A stretch of 64,000 nt of DNA from Bradyrhizobium sp. BRP22 (GCF_020194175.1 NZ_JADYVX010000034.1:1-64000), one strand, 5' to 3'. Counted from the first letter of the stretch, positions 27,025 through 36,534 are shown. Notes: generated by a model from the letters alone, not told the origin. Translations and numbers: made by a program.

Positions 27025-29067
27025 TCAGCGCAATGTGATGTCCAGCCATCCCAGGGGGTTGACGGACAGGCGATCGCCGGTGTCGACCAGCACTGTCGTG
27101 GTTTCGGCTTCGATGATGGCGGGACCGGAGAGCGACTGGCCGGGACGGAGATCATCGAGCGCATAGACAGGCACCTCGCGCCATCCGCCGAACCAGGCCT
27201 TACGTCGGCTCCGGGGCACGCATGGCTCGGCCGAGCTTGCAGATTTAATGCCTTCGCCGCGCCGCGCCACCTCGGCCACCGCCGCGACGCGGGCGTTGAC
27301 GAACACGACCTCGTGGCCGGGCGAGGCATAAGTGTAGAGTTCCTCGTGGCGGCGATGAAAACGCTGCTCGATCTGGTCGACGACATCATCTGCGTCCAGA
27401 TCGAGATCGCCAAGCGGCACGTCGATCTCGAACACCTGCTCGCCATAGCGCATCTCGGCTGAGCGCTCGATGCTGATGGGACCATTGAACCAGGAGCGGA
27501 GCCGACCGGCGGCTTGCTCTTCGAGTTGAGAGTACAGTTCGCGCACCTCACCGGCGGAGATGCGCGCGCCCGCGCCATAATGGGTGCGGCTCACCTCGTA
27601 GCGGAGATCGCTGGTCAGCATGCCCCAGGCCGATAGCACCGATGCAACTGTCGGCACGATGATGCGCCTGATCTCGAGCTCGCGCGCGACTTCCGCGGCG
27701 TGAAGGCCGGCGGCGCCGCCGAAACTGAGCAGCACGAACTTTCGGGGATCGACGCCGCGGCGCAGCGTCATCAGGCGGATGCCGTCGGCCATCTTCAGAT
27801 TGATCATCTTGTAGATGCCGGCCGCAGCCTCCAGGCGCGACAATTCCAGCGCCGCCGCGATCTGGTCGATCGCCGCTTCCGAGGCTCCGCGATCGAGCGG
27901 ACGTTTGCCGCCCATGAAGGCGCCGGCATCGAGATAGCCGAGCACGACGTTGGCGTCGGTGACGGTCGCCGCGGTGCCACCATTGCCATAGCACGCCGGC
28001 CCCGGAACCGAACCGGCGCTTTCCGGCCCAACCCGAAGCGTGCGGCTGCCATCGACGCTCGCGATCGAGCCGCCGCCGGCGGCGATGCTCGCAATGTCGA
28101 GGCTGCGCAGCGCGATGCGCTGACCGGCCAGCATGCCGTCGGCCGAGAGCGAGGCCTGCCCGCCTGAGATCAGCGAGATATCCGTGCTGGTGCCCCCCAT
28201 GTCGAACGGCACGAGGTCGGGAATTCCTAAGAGATCGGCGCAGCGGCGGCTACCGGAAATGCCGCCGGCCGGGCCCGACAACACGGTGCCCGCCGCAAGG
28301 CGCGAGGCTTCCTCGACCGGCGCCATGCCGCCATGCGACAGCACCACGAACAGTGTGCCCTTGAAGCCGGCTTCGCTGAGGCGCTTTTCGAGATTGGTCA
28401 GATAGCGCCGCACGATCGGCTCGACATAGGCGTTCACGATCGTGGTCGAGACGCGCTCATATTCCTTGATCTGCGGCAGCACATCGCTCGAGCGCGAGAT
28501 ATTGATTCCGGGCAGTTCGCTGCCGAGCCGCTCGACGGCCGCAAGCTCATGTGCGGGGTTGAGATAGGAATGCAGGAAGCAGACCGCGACCGACCTTGCG
28601 CCAGAACTTCTCACCGCTGTTATCGCGCTGTCGAGCGATCCGGCATCGAGCGGGATCGATGCGCTGCCATCCGCCTTCAGCCGCTCACGCACACCGATGC
28701 GGCGTTCGCGCGGGACCAGCGGCTCCGGCGGCGGCGTGCGCAAATCGTAACGATCGGGCTTCAAACCCTCGCGCATCTCGACGACGTCGCGATGGCCTTC
28801 AGTGGTGAGCAGCGCGACTTTTGCTCCCTTGCGCTCCAGCAATGCGTTGGTCGCGACCGTCGTGCCGTGAACCAGGCGATCGGTATTCGCCAGCATTTCC
28901 GCGCGTGTGACATTCAGACGGCGCGCCAGTTCGTCCAGCCCCGCCATCACGCCGATCGATTGATCCGATGGCGTGGATGGCGACTTCGCGAACACCGTGC
29001 GCCCCGTCTCATCCGTGGCGACCAGATCGGTGTAGGTGCCGCCGACGTCAACTCCGATCGTGAACAT
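27025..29067 (-). CDS. hyuA: hydantoinase/oxoprolinase subunit A
   Basis: 680-residue ATP-binding subunit of the HyuA/HyuB type, which opens hydantoin, 5-oxoproline, N-methylhydantoin or acetone-carboxylase-like substrates with ATP. The ASKHA phosphate loop is at the N-terminus (TIGVDVGGTYTDLVA), HGTTVATNALLER follows at about 67-79, and a second loop PFDMGGTSTDISL lies around 290. C-terminal hydantoinase A domain about 500-675. It starts 2 bases after the hyuB stop. The order MFS transporter-hyuB-hyuA on the minus strand, with gaps of 5 and 2 bases, is one operon. Confidence 0.88.
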   Translation of the reverse strand: MFTIGVDVGGTYTDLVATDETGRTVFAKSPSTPSDQSIGVMAGLDELARRLNVTRAEMLANTDRLVHGTTVATNALLERKGAKVALLTTEGHRDVVEMREGLKPDRYDLRTPPPEPLVPRERRIGVRERLKADGSASIPLDAGSLDSAITAVRSSGARSVAVCFLHSYLNPAHELAAVERLGSELPGINISRSSDVLPQIKEYERVSTTIVNAYVEPIVRRYLTNLEKRLSEAGFKGTLFVVLSHGGMAPVEEASRLAAGTVLSGPAGGISGSRRCADLLGIPDLVPFDMGGTSTDISLISGGQASLSADGMLAGQRIALRSLDIASIAAGGGSIASVDGSRTLRVGPESAGSVPGPACYGNGGTAATVTDANVVLGYLDAGAFMGGKRPLDRGASEAAIDQIAAALELSRLEAAAGIYKMINLKMADGIRLMTLRRGVDPRKFVLLSFGGAAGLHAAEVARELEIRRIIVPTVASVLSAWGMLTSDLRYEVSRTHYGAGARISAGEVRELYSQLEEQAAGRLRSWFNGPISIERSAEMRYGEQVFEIDVPLGDLDLDADDVVDQIEQRFHRRHEELYTYASPGHEVVFVNARVAAVAEVARRGEGIKSASSAEPCVPRSRRKAWFGGWREVPVYALDDLRPGQSLSGPAIIEAETTTVLVDTGDRLSVNPLGWLDITLR

Positions 29068-29069
29068 GG

Positions 29070-30734
29070 CTAGTCACGCTGCTCCGCGGGGACGTCGACC
29101 AGGCCCTGCTCGATATCGCGTCGGCGCGCCTCCGCCGATCGCTTTGCGGACGGTCCCCAACCGCCGCCACCGGAAGAGCGGATTTCCAGGCAATCGCCGG
29201 GACGGAGATCGATACCGACCTCCTTGGTCTTGAGCACGCGCGGCTCGCGGCCTTCGGACAGAAGGCGATAGCGATGCGGCTTTCCGTCCTCGCCGCCGAG
29301 CATCCCGCAAGGGCCGTAACGGACGCCTTCACCGGCGGTGTTGCCTTTTGCCGGCTTTGCGGTTTCCAGCACCATATCCAGCGAAACGCCGAGGCCGCCG
29401 CGAAACTGGCCGTCGCCGGCCGAGCCTTGCCGGAATTCGTGATGGCGGAAGTGCAGCGGGAAGCGCACCTCGGCGACCTCGATGCTGCCGAACTTGAGCC
29501 CGCCGACGGTGTGCCACTCGCCGATCGACGACCAGCCGTCGCCGCCGGACGAGGCGCCGCCGCCGGGGCGCGCCTGGAACATGTGCCAGATGAAGTTGCG
29601 TCCGGTGCGAGGGTCTTCGCCCTGGATCGCGATCCGGAAGCGGCGGCCCCAGCCCGCCATCGCGCGCTCCGGACAGGAGGCCGACAGCGCCTTGATGATC
29701 GCCTCGACGATTTCATTGGAGGGATGGCTGGTGCACAGCGTCACCGGCCGGCCCGGATCGGCCCAAACGATCGTGCCCTGCTTTGCGATCACTTTCAGCG
29801 GGCGCAGCGCGCCAGTGTTCTTGGGGATATCGGCGTCGATCAGATAGGCAAAGGCCATCGCCACCGCGGCCTGCATGTTGGCGTGCGAGGAATTCACGAA
29901 GCTCGTCGACTGGGGATCGGAGTCGGACAGGTCGACCTCGACGTCGCTGCCCTGCTTGGTCACCTTTGCTGCGATCCTGATATCGCTGCGGCCATGGCCG
30001 TCATCGTCAAGGAACGCTTCGCCATGGAACACGCCGTCCTTCCAGGTGGCAACAACGGCGCGGGTCTGGTGCTCGGTGGCATCGAGGATCGCTTCTATTG
30101 CAGCCTCGACCACGGGCGCGCCGAATTCGGCGAACAGTTTTCCCACCCGGCGCTCGCCGAGATGGGCGGCGCCCAGCATCGCTGCGAGGTCACCACGGAA
30201 TTCCCTGGGGTTGCGGATGTTGAGCGCCAGCAGATCGAGCAGGTCCTCGCGCAGCTTGCCGGCCTCGCACAGCTTGATCGGAGGGATGCGCAGGCCTTCC
30301 TGAAAGATCTCAGTGGCATCAGGGTTGTAGGCGCCATGGGTGGCGCCGCCGATGTCGCTCTGATGGGCGCGGACGATGGTCCAGAGCAGGCGCTTGCCAT
30401 CATCGAACACCGGCACGAAGGCGGTGAGATCGGGCAGATGGCTGCCGCCATGATAGGGATCGTTCAGCAGAATGACCTCGCCAGGCTCCACGTCCTTGAA
30501 GCGCTCCTCCACCGCAAGCGTCGCCCACGGCAGCGCGCCGACATGAACCGGGATGTGATCGGCCTGCGCGATCAGCCGCCCGCCTGTGTCGCAGATCGCC
30601 AGCGAAAAATCGCGGCTGGAGTTGAGGATCTGTGAATAGGAGGTGCGAAGCATGGCTTCGCCCATTTCCCTCACAATGGAACTCAGCCGGTGCTGGACGA
30701 CGGACCGGGTGATGGGATCGATCTTGCCGGACAT
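29070..30734 (-). CDS. hyuB: hydantoinase/oxoprolinase subunit B
   Basis: 554-residue partner of hyuA, a normal length for the family. Typical sequence: DPITRSVVQHRLSSIVREMGEAMLRTSYSQILNSSRDFSLAICD at the N-terminus, GDVILLNDPYHGGSHLPD-like (EVILLNDPYHGGSHLPD) near residue 85, and a C-terminal GDCLEIRSSGGGGWGP. The A and B subunits together form the ATP-dependent cyclic amidohydrolase. The exact substrate cannot be deduced. The start ATG 30734 is 5 bases after the MFS stop. Confidence 0.88.
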   Translation of the reverse strand: MSGKIDPITRSVVQHRLSSIVREMGEAMLRTSYSQILNSSRDFSLAICDTGGRLIAQADHIPVHVGALPWATLAVEERFKDVEPGEVILLNDPYHGGSHLPDLTAFVPVFDDGKRLLWTIVRAHQSDIGGATHGAYNPDATEIFQEGLRIPPIKLCEAGKLREDLLDLLALNIRNPREFRGDLAAMLGAAHLGERRVGKLFAEFGAPVVEAAIEAILDATEHQTRAVVATWKDGVFHGEAFLDDDGHGRSDIRIAAKVTKQGSDVEVDLSDSDPQSTSFVNSSHANMQAAVAMAFAYLIDADIPKNTGALRPLKVIAKQGTIVWADPGRPVTLCTSHPSNEIVEAIIKALSASCPERAMAGWGRRFRIAIQGEDPRTGRNFIWHMFQARPGGGASSGGDGWSSIGEWHTVGGLKFGSIEVAEVRFPLHFRHHEFRQGSAGDGQFRGGLGVSLDMVLETAKPAKGNTAGEGVRYGPCGMLGGEDGKPHRYRLLSEGREPRVLKTKEVGIDLRPGDCLEIRSSGGGGWGPSAKRSAEARRRDIEQGLVDVPAEQRD

Positions 30735-30739
30735 GCCAG

Positions 30740-31996
30740 CTATTTTATCGTCGCGGCCGGGGACGTATAGATCAAAAACACCACGGTGCCCGCCAGCAGC
30801 GCAGCAGCCATGAACAGCATCACGGCCGGCAGTCCATAGAGCGCCGCCACCGCGCCGGTTGCGGATTGCAGCAGCGCCGCGCCAAGGAAGAAGGAGAGAT
30901 TGATCGCCGAAAGCGCCTTGCCCGCGCTCTGGGCGTCAACGAGCTGCCTGGTCATGCCGTAGAGCAGCGGCTGCGCCGAGACGGCAAGACCGATCAGGAT
31001 GAACAGGACCACATCATACTGCGACGGCATGACGGCGACGCCGAACAGGTCGGACACCGGGTAACCGGGAGCTCCCAATGCCATCAGGAGAAGCAGCAGC
31101 GCCGCCACGAGATGCGCAACCGCAACAACGGTGCGTCGGTGGCCGAGCCTGCGATCGATCACGCCGATGCAGACCGGCCCGACGATCAGCGCCAGCGTGA
31201 ACAGTCCGAGTTCGTTACCAGCTTCGATGCGCGTGAGGCCCTTGATCTCCATCAGCCACGGGCCGCCCCACAATCCCCTCAGCACCAGCGATGCCGCAAG
31301 CGAGACCAGCGACAAGGCGACTAGGCCCCGGAGTGGGCGGGACAGGCCAAGGCGCAGGACTTCCATCATTTGCGAGAGCGGCGATGAGTCGTCCTTGTGC
31401 TCGGCCGGCTGTTTCGGCACCAGCACGAACACCGCGAGCGCGACCGCAACGCCGCCAATGGCCGATATCCAGAATCCGGCCCGCCAGCCAAGACGGTCGA
31501 CGACAAAGGCCAATGGGCTCGACGACAACAGCATACCGATATTGCCGATCGACAGGATGGCGCCCGACCACAAGCCAAACTGCGACGGGGAAAGCTGTTT
31601 CGCCGCGAGCGTCATCGGGCACATCAGCATGCCTGATGTCGCAACCCCCAGCGCGAGCTGGCCAACGAGGAAGCTCTCCGGTCCGGTCGCAAACGCCGAT
31701 GCCATCGCCCCGAAGATGGTTCCAACGAGCAGGCTGAGCGAGACCGGGCGAACGCCGAAGCGGTCCATCGCAGCGCCGACGGGCACCTGCGATGCCGCGA
31801 ACGCGAAATGATAGATCGAGGTCAGGCTCGCGAGCGCCTGCGGCGGCGTCGCGAAATCGGCGGCCATCAGGTCAAGGCTGATGGCCGGGATCGTCCGCAG
31901 CAGGGTCGATAGCATATGGCCGCAGGCCAGGGCCAGAAGCGCAAGAATCAGCGTGCGGGTACTGGTCCCCGCATCATCTTTGGCAACACCGTCCAC
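30740..31996 (-). CDS. MFS transporter
   Basis: 418-residue inner-membrane major facilitator protein with about 12 hydrophobic segments and a polar central loop near residues 200-215 (VPKQPAEHKDDSSPLSQ). The MFS loop motif between helices 2 and 3 is recognisable as GAAMDRFGVRPVSL. The start is GTG 31996, the only plausible in-frame start, with a weak Shine-Dalgarno. It is the first gene of an operon with hyuB and hyuA, so it probably takes up the cyclic amide or exports the product. Confidence 0.82.
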   Translation of the reverse strand: MDGVAKDDAGTSTRTLILALLALACGHMLSTLLRTIPAISLDLMAADFATPPQALASLTSIYHFAFAASQVPVGAAMDRFGVRPVSLSLLVGTIFGAMASAFATGPESFLVGQLALGVATSGMLMCPMTLAAKQLSPSQFGLWSGAILSIGNIGMLLSSSPLAFVVDRLGWRAGFWISAIGGVAVALAVFVLVPKQPAEHKDDSSPLSQMMEVLRLGLSRPLRGLVALSLVSLAASLVLRGLWGGPWLMEIKGLTRIEAGNELGLFTLALIVGPVCIGVIDRRLGHRRTVVAVAHLVAALLLLLMALGAPGYPVSDLFGVAVMPSQYDVVLFILIGLAVSAQPLLYGMTRQLVDAQSAGKALSAINLSFFLGAALLQSATGAVAALYGLPAVMLFMAAALLAGTVVFLIYTSPAATIK

Positions 31997-32080
31997 GAAT
32001 CATCTCGTTCCCGAGGAGTTTCGGGACGGCGTATCACCAATAGGCCACGAGCGCCAATCTGTGCCTAGGTATTAGGCAGT

Positions 32081-32926
32081 TCAGTGCTTGTGGAACACCA
32101 ATGTCCGCACTTCGATGCTTTCGCGCGGGGCAGCATCCGGCGGCGTGGTGGGATCGACGAAGGCGGTGTGCGGTGCGAAGCGCGTGCGGCCGTCAGTCGC
32201 CGAATCGTAGCACTTGAGCAGCAGCGCCTCGTCGGGCGTCATCTCCGGGAAATAGAACCAGCGGTGGTTCGCATTGTATTTCACGGAATAGGTCTCGCCC
32301 TCGCGATTCGGATAGATCAGGTCAGAGGCGATGAGATCGCCCGGCTCCACCGACTGGCCGTCGCACATCGCCAATGGCGCATCGCGCAGCGGGCCACGGA
32401 TCGGCCGCCAGAGGTTGATCACCTGGGCACGACCTTTGAGCAGTTCTTCGGCCTCCTCGGGCAGATGTTCGAACACGCGGTTGCGGCCGGACAAGGCAGT
32501 CTGGTCGACATGCACGCGCGTCGCCGGCTGACGGGGCGTGCCGTCGCGCACGTCGGGGGCGCCCTCGACGCGCTTGCGCACGGTATGATCGAAGATGAGG
32601 ACGCGATCCGCCTTCAGCGTTGCCTTCAGGAAGGCTTCGACGGCAGGATAGTAGACGCGCCTGACTTCGTTATCGTCGTAGTAGTTCTTCACCACGGTCG
32701 GATGCTTGACCAGGGCGAAGCCTTCGGTGTCGAGCGAGAATTTGTCGGCGATCAGGCGGCCGTCGAAGATCGGAACGTTGTGGGGTTCGGGGAGCGCCGT
32801 CGATTTGGGTTCGCCGGGCGGCGGATCGTAGGCGTAGGTACGCGGCTTGCCCGATATCGGGGCGAGATAATTGAGTTCGGCAGTGACGAAGGGAAGCGAC
32901 TCGATCTTGGTTTCATGCAGGCCCAT
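32081..32926 (-). CDS. CmcJ/NvfI-like (GA4 desaturase family) oxygenase-type protein
   Basis: 281 residues with no signal peptide. The pattern matches the CmcJ/NvfI/AsaB group: ARVHVDQTALSG-type HxD motif (His139, Asp141), conserved RAQVINLWRPIRGPLRDAPLAMCD, HRWFYFPEMTPDEALLLKCYDS, and a second histidine in APHTAFVDP (His253). The HxD...H arrangement suggests a non-heme iron/2-oxoglutarate-like hydroxylase or desaturase; CmcJ itself works in cephamycin methoxylation. The start ATG 32926 has GGGAGA at good spacing. It stands alone, with 84 bases to the MFS gene downstream. Confidence 0.72.
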   Translation of the reverse strand: MGLHETKIESLPFVTAELNYLAPISGKPRTYAYDPPPGEPKSTALPEPHNVPIFDGRLIADKFSLDTEGFALVKHPTVVKNYYDDNEVRRVYYPAVEAFLKATLKADRVLIFDHTVRKRVEGAPDVRDGTPRQPATRVHVDQTALSGRNRVFEHLPEEAEELLKGRAQVINLWRPIRGPLRDAPLAMCDGQSVEPGDLIASDLIYPNREGETYSVKYNANHRWFYFPEMTPDEALLLKCYDSATDGRTRFAPHTAFVDPTTPPDAAPRESIEVRTLVFHKH

Positions 32927-33294
32927 GGTGGTCTCCCGGACTCCCTATTGTTCGTTCTGTTTCATTTTGGCCGGGTGAGCTGCCCCGGCAAGGGAGCTCA
33001 AGAAATAGCAACGTTGACATCCTTGCGAGGATGAAACGTGGAAAATTCTTTCGGCGTCCTGGAACCACCAAGCTGATTATTTCCGCCGATCACGCTTTCG
33101 AGAAGTGCCTCCCCTGCGGGTACTCGCCATTGCGAGCGACCCTCTCTCCCCCGTCATTGCGAGCGAAGCGAAGCAATCCATCTCTCCGCTTGTGGAGGCG
33201 TGGATTGCTTCGCTTCGCTCGCAATGACGCTGCGGTGAGCGCTTTCGCAACTCACGTTGTTCGACGGTGGGGGAGATTGACGACAGGCGCGGCC
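32927..33294. other. intergenic region with one large palindrome
   Basis: This 368-base region upstream of the CmcJ-like gene and downstream of the sulfonate operon has no credible gene. The only clear structure is the perfect inverted repeat at 33152-33229, with a partial copy of its left arm at 33126-33139. Confidence 0.65.
33152..33229. repeat. palindromic repeat, CATTGCGAGCGA family (copy 2, perfect)
   Basis: Two exactly complementary 29-base arms (33152-33180 and 33201-33229), beginning CGTCATTGCGAGCGAAGCGA and ending CTCGCAATGACG, are separated by 20 bases. This is the best-preserved copy of the family also seen at 5765 and 52426. Confidence 0.85.
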
Positions 33295-34236
33295 TCACAA
33301 GCCGGTGCCCTTGCCGATCGCAGTCGCGAATGAGCGGTCGACGATATCAGCAGCGTTGAGCTTCTCCTTGATCAAACCCCAGCGGTGATAGAGATCGATG
33401 GTCTTCTGCTCGTCGCTCACGACGCCGTCATCAATCGGAGCGATCTGGATCTTGGCCCGCGCCAGCCAGTTCAGCGGCACCGAGGTCGGAATGTTCATTA
33501 GCTTGCCCCAGGTCTCGGCATAAGCGGCCACATTGTTCTGAGACCATGCCCGCGCGGCGGCGAGACGACGCACGAAGTCCTGTAGTTGCTCATGCTTGTC
33601 CTTGATAGCGCCCGGGGTTGCGACCTGAAAGCTGAGGCCGGGCGTAATGCCCTCCGCGGTGATCACGCGGCGCGACTTGAACAGCACCTCTTCCTGGCTG
33701 ACATAGGGCTCCCAGGTCGACCAGGCGTCCACCGACCCTTGGGTGTAGGCGACCTTGGCGTCTGACGGCGCGAGGAAGATGATCTGGACATCGCTCGCCT
33801 GCCACCCCTTCGACTCGAGCGCTCCCAGGATCAACTGGTGGCCGATCGAGCCGCGGCCGGTCGCGATCTTCTTGCCGCGCAGGTCGTCAAAGCTCTTGAT
33901 CGCCGAATTCTCGGGCACCACGATCGCGAGCCCTTCGCGCGACTGACGGACGGCGGCGATCGCCTTCACCGGGACGCCCGCCGCAGCGGCAAAGGTGAAG
34001 GGCGCGTCGCCGACAAGGCCGGTGTCGATCGCGGCGGCGCTGAGCGCTTCCAGGAGCGGCGCGGCTGCCGCGAACTCCTTCCACTCGATCTTGTAGGGCA
34101 CGTCCTTGAGCACGCCGGCGGCTTCCATCACCGCCTGCGAATTGCCCTTCTGGTCGCCGACGCGCAATGTGGTCTGCGCGGCCGCGGTGCTTGCGCCGGC
34201 GAGTGCGAGAACGATTGCGAGAGCGAACCGGATCAT
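33295..34236 (-). CDS. ABC transporter substrate-binding protein, SsuA (aliphatic sulfonate) type
   Basis: 313 residues. The start ATG 34236 overlaps the monooxygenase stop by 4 bases (ATGA). Signal peptide MIRFALAIVLALAGASTAAA, cleavage near residue 20. The mature start is TLRVGDQKGNSQAVMEAAG, then YKIEWKEFAAAAPLLEAL and DAWSTWEPY, typical of sulfonate or taurine binding proteins. It is a paralog of the divergent gene at 39901 (shared LRVGDQKG, PYKIEW-EF-AAAP-LEAL, SIDAW--WEPY). It is the last gene of the minus-strand operon 39428-33295. Confidence 0.86.
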   Translation of the reverse strand: MIRFALAIVLALAGASTAAAQTTLRVGDQKGNSQAVMEAAGVLKDVPYKIEWKEFAAAAPLLEALSAAAIDTGLVGDAPFTFAAAAGVPVKAIAAVRQSREGLAIVVPENSAIKSFDDLRGKKIATGRGSIGHQLILGALESKGWQASDVQIIFLAPSDAKVAYTQGSVDAWSTWEPYVSQEEVLFKSRRVITAEGITPGLSFQVATPGAIKDKHEQLQDFVRRLAAARAWSQNNVAAYAETWGKLMNIPTSVPLNWLARAKIQIAPIDDGVVSDEQKTIDLYHRWGLIKEKLNAADIVDRSFATAIGKGTGL

Positions 34237-35333
34237 TCTGCGGCAATCCCGCGCGTCGCGTCGCGCTCGGCAATCAGCTTGCGCGTCAGCGGGATCAGCT
34301 CGCGGCCATAGTCGATCGCGTCGATCAAGGGATCGAAGCCGCGGATCAGGAAGTGGCTGACGCCGAGATCGTAGTAATCGCCGAACACTTCGGCGACCTG
34401 CTCGGGCGTGCCGACGAGCGCGGTGGTGTTGCTGTTGGCGCCGGTCAGCTTGGCGATCTCGGTCCACAGCCGCTTGTCGATGCGCGCGCCCTGGTCGGCG
34501 AGCGCGAGCAGCCGCCTCGCGCCCGCGGTGGCATGGCCGTCCGCCGGCTTGCGATAGCCGGTCTGGTCCTGCAGTTCAGTGGCGCGCTCGAGGATCGCCT
34601 GCGCCTTGGCCCACGCCTTCTCCTCGGTATCGGCGAGGATCGGCCGCACCGAGAGGCTGAAGCGCGGCGTCGGACGGCCATGCTTGGCGGCCGCTGCGCG
34701 CACGCGCGCGGTGACGTCCCGGACCTGCGCGTAGGACTCGCCCCACAGCGCGAAGGTGTCGGCGTGCTTGCCCGCGACTTCGACCGCGGCATCCGAGCCG
34801 CCGCCGATGAAGGTGTAGATGCCACCATTTTGATGCGGCTTGATCTGCGAAAAGCCGCGTTCGACCTGGTAGTACTTGCCGCGATAATCGAACGGCTTCT
34901 CGCTGGTCCATTCCAGGCGGACGATGTCGAGGAACTCGCCGGTGCGCGCGTAGCGCTCGTCCTTGTCGTCGAGCGTATTGCCGTCCTGGCGCAGCTCGGT
35001 GGCGTTGCCGCCGGTGATGACGTGCAGCGAGACCCGGTCCGGGTAGAACTGGTCGAGCGTGGCGAGCTGGCGCGCCAGCAGCGTCGGCGCAGTGAAGCCC
35101 GGCCGCTGCGCGATCATCACCTTCAATTTCCTGGTGATGCCGAGCACATGCTGCGCGACCTGCAGCGCATCCGGCGTCGTCGAATGAAATGCGAGCAGCG
35201 CGCGGTCGAAGCCGGCAAGCTCATGGGCTTTCGCCACCGTCTCGATATAGGGCGGATCGAGCACGGGACCGGAGCGGACGATGATCTCCGACGAATTGTT
35301 GTTGGTGATGAAGCCGATGAACTCGACTGACAT
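34233..35333 (-). CDS. LLM-class flavin-dependent monooxygenase, SsuD-like
   Basis: 366 residues, a bacterial-luciferase-like TIM barrel that uses reduced FMN and O2, probably to split a C-S bond of an alkanesulfonate or related compound. Matching landmarks are KLKVMIAQRPGFTAPTLLARQLATLDQ, VSLHVITGGNATELRQDG, YIFGGSSD-like FIGGGSDAAVEVAGKHAD, and FALWGES. I chose ATG 35333 (MSVEFIGFITNNN), with GGAG 8-11 bases upstream; the upstream in-frame sequence is not conserved-looking. It is sandwiched between an SfnB-like dehydrogenase and an SsuA. No flavin reductase gene is in this operon. Confidence 0.82.
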   Translation of the reverse strand: MSVEFIGFITNNNSSEIIVRSGPVLDPPYIETVAKAHELAGFDRALLAFHSTTPDALQVAQHVLGITRKLKVMIAQRPGFTAPTLLARQLATLDQFYPDRVSLHVITGGNATELRQDGNTLDDKDERYARTGEFLDIVRLEWTSEKPFDYRGKYYQVERGFSQIKPHQNGGIYTFIGGGSDAAVEVAGKHADTFALWGESYAQVRDVTARVRAAAAKHGRPTPRFSLSVRPILADTEEKAWAKAQAILERATELQDQTGYRKPADGHATAGARRLLALADQGARIDKRLWTEIAKLTGANSNTTALVGTPEQVAEVFGDYYDLGVSHFLIRGFDPLIDAIDYGRELIPLTRKLIAERDATRGIAAE

Positions 35334-35361
35334 GGGGGAAGCTCCGCTTGTTGGCTGTTGT

Positions 35362-36534
35362 TCAGATGCCCAGCGCCAGGCGTGCGGCGGCGATGCGGGT
35401 GGAGTCATCCTGCGGGGTGTGGACGCGGCCGCACAGCACATCGCGAAAATACCGCTCTAGCGGATTGTGTCGCGACAGGCCGTGATTGCTGGCTAGTGAC
35501 AGCGCGTCTTCGACCACGGCGACGGCGTTGTTGGTCACCGTCAGCTTGACGATATTGGACTCGATCGCATTGAGCGGCAAGCCGGCATCGAACTCTCTGG
35601 CGAAACTGTCGATCAGGCGGGCATTCACGGCAAGCCGCGCCTCGATGCCGCCAAGGATGTCCTGGGCCCGCGGCAGCGTCGCGAGCGGCGCGCCGAGATT
35701 GGCCGGAACACGCTCGTGCAGGAACTTGATGAGCCAGTCCCGCCCGGCGCGGGCGACGCCGTCATAGATCGCGGCCACGAAGATAGCGTGGATCGTGGCC
35801 TGGGTGACATCAGGCGCGGTCCACTCCTCCGGCCTGCGGACGTCGACCTCGTACTCGAGCGGAAACACGACGTCCTCGAAGATCACATCGTGACTGCCGC
35901 TGGCGCGCAGGCCGAGATGGTTCCAGGTTTCCTCGATCCTCGTTCCGGGCAAGCCTGCTGGCACAAGGAACTGGCCGACGCGCATTTCCGGCTCGTCGGT
36001 CTTGGCCCACACCAGATACCATTTCAGGATCGGCGCGCCGGTCGAATAGATCTTGCGGCCGCTCAACCGCCAGCCGGTTTCGGTGCGGCGTGCGATCGTC
36101 GCGGGCAACCCGCCGCGCGCCGGCGATCCCAACTCGGGCTCGACACGCAGCGCATTGATCAGCGCGACGCCCTCGACGGTCTCCTTGGCGAGCTTGCGGG
36201 ACAGGCGCGCGGGCCAGCGCGGGCTGCGCGCCATCACCAGATGATTGATGTAATGCATCGACAGCACCAGCGCGGTCGACGGATCGGCCTTGCCGATGAT
36301 GCCAAGGATGCGCGCCGTGTCGCGGGCGCCCGCCCCAGCCCCGCCAAGCGCGGCCGGCACGGTCAGCGCGAGGAGATCGGCTTTCGCAAGGTCGGCGAAA
36401 TTCTCGAACGGAAAGCTGGCATCGCGGTCATGCCCTTCCGCCCGCTCGGCGACGACCTCGGCAAGCCGTGAGGCGCGCGCAACATGGTCCGGCGCTTCCG
36501 ACGGCGTCAGCTCTTTCGCCGCCGTCGTCACCAT
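35362..36534 (-). CDS. acyl-CoA dehydrogenase-like flavoenzyme (SfnB/DszC type)
   Basis: 390 residues with the three-part acyl-CoA dehydrogenase fold: helical N-terminus with LTVPAALGGAGAG, middle beta domain GWRLSGRKIYSTGAP and GSHDVIFEDVVFP, and a C-terminal helical bundle. Members beside sulfonate or sulfone monooxygenases (SfnB, DszC) act as flavin-dependent oxygenases or dehydrogenases in sulfur scavenging. The catalytic glutamate of acyl-CoA dehydrogenases is not obvious at its usual C-terminal position. The start ATG 36534 overlaps the ATPase stop by 7 bases. It precedes the LLM monooxygenase by 28 bases. Confidence 0.8.
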   Translation of the reverse strand: MVTTAAKELTPSEAPDHVARASRLAEVVAERAEGHDRDASFPFENFADLAKADLLALTVPAALGGAGAGARDTARILGIIGKADPSTALVLSMHYINHLVMARSPRWPARLSRKLAKETVEGVALINALRVEPELGSPARGGLPATIARRTETGWRLSGRKIYSTGAPILKWYLVWAKTDEPEMRVGQFLVPAGLPGTRIEETWNHLGLRASGSHDVIFEDVVFPLEYEVDVRRPEEWTAPDVTQATIHAIFVAAIYDGVARAGRDWLIKFLHERVPANLGAPLATLPRAQDILGGIEARLAVNARLIDSFAREFDAGLPLNAIESNIVKLTVTNNAVAVVEDALSLASNHGLSRHNPLERYFRDVLCGRVHTPQDDSTRIAAARLALGI

